This document shows, piece after piece, positions 4,221 through 7,053 of a stretch of 7,053 nt of DNA. The position numbers were made by a program, and so were the translations under genes. The DNA is from an uncultured bacterium. Its GTDB lineage: Bacteria > Bacillota > Clostridia > Lachnospirales > Lachnospiraceae. The stretch covers positions 1 to 7,053 of the forward strand of contig CALBJL010000125.1 of NCBI GenBank assembly GCA_937893485.1, written 5' to 3'. The notes beneath the pieces were generated by a model. That model saw only the letters and a program-made list of their open reading frames with translations. It did no database searches and had not been told where the DNA came from. Numbering within the stretch: the stretch's first letter is position 1; each line of letters opens with the position of its first letter.

Positions 4221-7053
4221 ATGGCAGAAGAACAAACCGCCCGTTTGAAAAATATACGAATCGGAGATGTCTTAAAGGAATCCGGTTATGTCAATGACGA
4301 GCAGATCGGGCAGGCGCTGCGCTATCAGAAGGAACACAAGGGCATGCGTCTGGGCGGCGCGCTCATCGAGCTGGGATTCATTTCCGAGACGAACATGCTG
4401 CAGGCGCTCGCAATCCGTCTGAACATGAAACATATCGATATTGCAAATGTGAAGGTGAATCTGGAGGCGACGGCACTCATCCCCGCGAATCTGGCAGAGA
4501 AATACTGTATTCTCGCGAGCAATGATGAGAACGGTGTGCTGACAGTCGTTGTGAACGACCCGATGAACTTTTTTGCGATCGAGGATATCAAGCAGTTGAC
4601 CGGCAGGCAGCTCAATATCTGCCTGTGCGAGTCCGAGCCATTGCAAAAGGCGATCCATTACTATTATTCCGAGGTCGCAGCGCAGAAGGCAGCGCGTACC
4701 GCAAACACGATGGCGAATGAAAAGCAGGATGATTTAGAGGAGCTGACCGTCGAGGAAGGCGATGACGAGACACCGATCATTAACCTGTTAAATTCGCTGC
4801 TCAAGCGTGCCTACAGTGTGAACAGCAGTGATATACATATTGAGCCGTTTGAGGATAAATCGATTGTCCGTATGCGTATTGACGGTGCGATGGTCGATTA
4901 TGTGACGCTGCAAAAGGGTCTGCACGCCTCACTGATCGCGCGTATCAAGATCATTTCCGATCTGGACATTGCCGAGCGGCGCGTGCCGCAGGACGGACAT
5001 TTCCGCGTGAATGTCGAGGGGCAGTACATCAACATCCGTGTATCGATTCTGCCGACGGTATTCGGCGAAAAAGCGGTGCTGCGTCTGCTCGCAGGCAATT
5101 CGACGATCCAGCATGCGGATTCCTTTGGTATGGAGGAACGCGATTATGAGCGTTTTCATGCGATGCTCGACAGTCCGCACGGAATTATCTATCTGACCGG
5201 CCCGACCGGAAGCGGTAAGACGACGACACTGTATATGGTGCTCGATGAGATGGCAAAGCGCAGTGTCAACATCTCCACGATCGAAGATCCGGTGGAGAAA
5301 AATATTAAGAAAATCAACCAGACGCAGGTAAACAATACTGCCGGACTGACGTTTGAGGTCGGATTGCGCGCCCTGCTGCGTCAGGATCCGGATATTATTA
5401 TGGTCGGTGAGACCCGTGACTCCGAGACGGCATCGATCTCCGTGCGTTCGGCGATCACCGGACATCTGGTATTTTCAACATTACATACAAACGATGCCAC
5501 ATCATCGATCGTCCGTCTGATCGATATGGGCGTGGAGCCGTATCTGGTGGCAAACTCCATGGTCGGTACGGTTGCACAGCGTCTGATGCGGCGCATCTGT
5601 CCGGAATGCGGACAGGAGGTGGAGGCAAACGAGGAAGAATGCCGTCTGCTCGGCGTTGCACCGGGTACAAAGATCAAAAAAGCACATGGCTGTACACAGT
5701 GTAATTTTACCGGATACAGTGGTCGTATCGCGATCCATGAGATTCTGGCGATCGACAGCAATGTAAGGAAAATGATTACCGACGGTGCGTCCATGGATGA
5801 GATTCAGGATTATGCGGTCAGGGAGCAGGGGATGCGCCTGCTGCGTGACAGTGCGGTCGAAAAGGTGTTGCAGCAGATCACGACGATCGAGGAGCTGCGG
5901 AAGGTGGCATATTATTCGGACGCTCCGGCGGCGCAGAGCGGAAAACCGGCAGAGACTGTCCGTCCGGCGGAATCGCCGGTGGCACCGGTGAGCAGACCGG
6001 CAGCGTCACAGCCTCTCCTGCAGGCGCAGGAGCAGGTACAGATGCCTGTTGCAGCCGTGCCTGTGAGCGAAGATCCGTTTGCAGGTGTCGGACCTGCCAC
6101 GGTGCATGTGGAAGATATTATTTTAAAGGCGCGCGCAAGCGGGTGCTCCGATATCCATATCACGGCGGCAAAACCGCTCATGATGCGTATTAACGGCTCG
6201 TTGCAGGAGACGAAAGAGCAGTATGGCAGGGAGCAGATCACGGCGATGCTCCTTGAGATGTGCGATGCGAAGCAGCGCGCGCAGCTTGCCGCCGGAAATG
6301 ATCTGGATTTTGCGGTTCAGACGAGGGACGGACACCGCCAGCGTGTCAATATTTTTCGTGATATGGGCTGCCTTGCTGCCACGATCCGGTTGTTAAATTC
6401 ACAGATTCCGACGTTGGAATCCTTAGGCTTGCCGACGGTGCTCGGAGAGATCGTCAAGCAGCCGCGGGGACTTATTTTAGTTACAGGTCCGACCGGTTCC
6501 GGTAAATCAACGACACTGGCAGCGATGATCGATTCGATCAATGCGACAAGACCGGATCATATCATCACGATCGAGGACCCGGTCGAGTATGTGTATGAGA
6601 AAAAGCAGTCACTCATTCATCAGAGGGAGGTCGGACGCGATGTCACGAGCTTTGCGTCGGCACTCCGTTCGGCGCTCCGTGAAGATCCGGATATTATTCT
6701 GGTGGGGGAGATGCGTGATTATGAGACGATCTCGGCGGCACTGACAGCGGCGGAGACCGGACATCTGGTGTTATCGACCCTGCATACGACAGGCGCGGCA
6801 CAGACGATCGACCGTATCATCGATGCGTGTCCGAACGGCAGCCAGAATCAGGTGCGCACACAGCTTGCGGGCGTGTTAAACGCAGTTGTCACCCAGTGTC
6901 TGATTCCGAAGACCGGGGGCGGACGGATTGCGGCGACCGAGATACTGATCGGCACCGATGCAGTCTCCAATATGATCCGTGAGAACAAGTGCCACCAGAT
7001 GAATACTGCGATGCAGGCGGGCACGGCGCTCGGCATGCATACGCTCAACAAGG
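4221..7053 (+). CDS. pilB/pilT: PilB-PilT tandem fusion: type IV pilus extension and retraction ATPases in one polypeptide (partial, right end cut)
   Basis: One frame runs from ATG 4221 to the window edge without a stop, giving at least 944 residues. Residues 1-565 are a complete PilB/GspE: an MshEN-type N-domain (about 10-150), SDIHIEP (203-209), Walker A GPTGSGKT (327-334), Asp box IEDPVE (354-359), Walker B region RQDPDIIMVGETRD (387-400), His box (415-422) and a zinc motif of two CxxC pairs (Cys460/463, Cys491/494). After a Pro/Ala-rich linker (566-629), residues 630-944 are PilT-like: SDIHIT (643-648), Walker A GPTGSGKS (756-763), Asp box IEDPVE (784-789), Walker B REDPDIILVGEMRD (820-833) with the PilT hallmark GEMRD, His box (848-855), and AVSNMIRENK, equivalent to PilT's AIRNLI motif. 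PilB drives assembly and PilT disassembly at PilC, and both modules look catalytically intact. PilT proteins are about 345-350 residues, so roughly 20-30 residues are probably missing off the edge. I checked frame continuity across the linker codon by codon. A lost stop from sequence error is unlikely, as no frame change is needed and the linker looks evolved. Confidence 0.93.
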   Translation, partial: MAEEQTARLKNIRIGDVLKESGYVNDEQIGQALRYQKEHKGMRLGGALIELGFISETNMLQALAIRLNMKHIDIANVKVNLEATALIPANLAEKYCILASNDENGVLTVVVNDPMNFFAIEDIKQLTGRQLNICLCESEPLQKAIHYYYSEVAAQKAARTANTMANEKQDDLEELTVEEGDDETPIINLLNSLLKRAYSVNSSDIHIEPFEDKSIVRMRIDGAMVDYVTLQKGLHASLIARIKIISDLDIAERRVPQDGHFRVNVEGQYINIRVSILPTVFGEKAVLRLLAGNSTIQHADSFGMEERDYERFHAMLDSPHGIIYLTGPTGSGKTTTLYMVLDEMAKRSVNISTIEDPVEKNIKKINQTQVNNTAGLTFEVGLRALLRQDPDIIMVGETRDSETASISVRSAITGHLVFSTLHTNDATSSIVRLIDMGVEPYLVANSMVGTVAQRLMRRICPECGQEVEANEEECRLLGVAPGTKIKKAHGCTQCNFTGYSGRIAIHEILAIDSNVRKMITDGASMDEIQDYAVREQGMRLLRDSAVEKVLQQITTIEELRKVAYYSDAPAAQSGKPAETVRPAESPVAPVSRPAASQPLLQAQEQVQMPVAAVPVSEDPFAGVGPATVHVEDIILKARASGCSDIHITAAKPLMMRINGSLQETKEQYGREQITAMLLEMCDAKQRAQLAAGNDLDFAVQTRDGHRQRVNIFRDMGCLAATIRLLNSQIPTLESLGLPTVLGEIVKQPRGLILVTGPTGSGKSTTLAAMIDSINATRPDHIITIEDPVEYVYEKKQSLIHQREVGRDVTSFASALRSALREDPDIILVGEMRDYETISAALTAAETGHLVLSTLHTTGAAQTIDRIIDACPNGSQNQVRTQLAGVLNAVVTQCLIPKTGGGRIAATEILIGTDAVSNMIRENKCHQMNTAMQAGTALGMHTLNK
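4248..4418 (+). other. MshEN-type motif pair, candidate cyclic-di-GMP binding site of the PilB half
   Basis: Two 24-residue stretches, residues 13-36 (starting RIGDVL, with Gly22, Leu33, Gln36) and 43-66 (starting RLGGAL, with Gly52, Leu60, Leu63), follow the repeat pattern R-[LI]-G-x-x-L-x3-G-x6-[LI]-x3-L-x2-Q and are spaced by 6 residues. MshEN domains of MshE and some PilB proteins bind cyclic-di-GMP through such paired motifs. The final Gln of the second copy is Arg66, so binding is plausible but not certain. Confidence 0.55.
5916..6107 (+). other. Flexible Pro/Ala/Gln/Val-rich linker between PilB and PilT modules
   Basis: Residues 566-629 contain 11 prolines, many Ala, Val, Gln and Ser, and a single aromatic (Phe620). 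PilB homology ends with the usual ITTIEELRKV just before it, and PilT homology begins with VEDIILKARASGCSDIHI just after. Composition indicates an extended, disordered tether long enough to let the two ATPase domains sit in different rings or positions. Confidence 0.85.
6028..6044 (+). promoter_or_regulatory. Possible internal ribosome binding site and start for a free PilT
   Basis: AGGAG (6028-6032) is followed after 9 bases by an ATG (6042-6044) in frame with the PilT module, at residue 608 in the linker. Starting here would give about 337 residues up to the window edge, close to a normal PilT length. The AGGAG also simply encodes Gln-Glu codons, so it may be coincidental. Confidence 0.3.

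Noticed and set aside
4929..5465. Antisense open frame of 178 codons opposite the PilB ATPase core
   Set aside because: It mirrors the conserved Walker-region codons and shows no independent features.
5199..6509. Similar DNA segments around the two Walker A regions, suggesting a recent internal repeat
   Set aside because: Similarity is limited to codons for conserved ATPase motifs; the flanking sequences match PilB and PilT families respectively, so this is ancient paralogy, not a recent duplication.
4221..7053. Fusion as an artefact of a missed stop or frameshift in assembly
   Set aside because: Both modules and the linker share one frame from 4221 with no stop, and the linker has an evolved Pro/Ala-rich composition with no leftover intergenic look; independent reads would still be worthwhile.

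Overview
The window carries one strand of a compact type IV pilus (T4P) operon. Five co-directional + strand genes are separated by 15, 10, 4 and 2 bases, and each has a good Shine-Dalgarno sequence. The single-membrane logic (no secretin, no pilP/pilQ), purine-rich ribosome binding sites, roughly half-GC composition and the protein flavour suggest a Gram-positive anaerobe of the Clostridia, possibly Lachnospiraceae-like. The lineage is an inference; no rRNA or other marker is present.

Layout: (1) 1-106, a short leader with possibly the tail of an upstream gene, ending in a strong RBS. (2) 107-766, an A24 prepilin peptidase (pilD) that has the two catalytic aspartates but lacks the N-terminal cysteine/methylase loop. 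(3) 782-1987, the polytopic platform protein PilC. (4) 1998-3479, a PilM-PilN fusion: a cytoplasmic actin-like domain with degenerate nucleotide motifs, one membrane span, then a coiled coil and a PilN-like extracytoplasmic domain. (5) 3484-4218, PilO with an acidic insert. (6) 4221 to beyond the right edge, one uninterrupted frame of at least 944 codons encoding a complete PilB-type extension ATPase, a roughly 63-residue Pro/Ala-rich linker, and a nearly complete PilT-type retraction ATPase.

The genes fit together as the core of the T4P inner machine. PilD processes prepilins. PilC is the membrane rotor/platform. PilMN and PilO form the alignment platform. The PilB half would power pilin polymerisation and the PilT half depolymerisation. 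No pilin gene lies in the window, so pilins are presumably encoded next door.

The main novelty is the PilB-PilT fusion: two antagonistic hexameric motors, each with intact Walker A, Asp box, Walker B and His box motifs, in one polypeptide. The linker also contains an in-frame AGGAG-N9-ATG that could start a free PilT of normal length. Together with the PilM-PilN fusion, five genes encode seven classical T4P functions.
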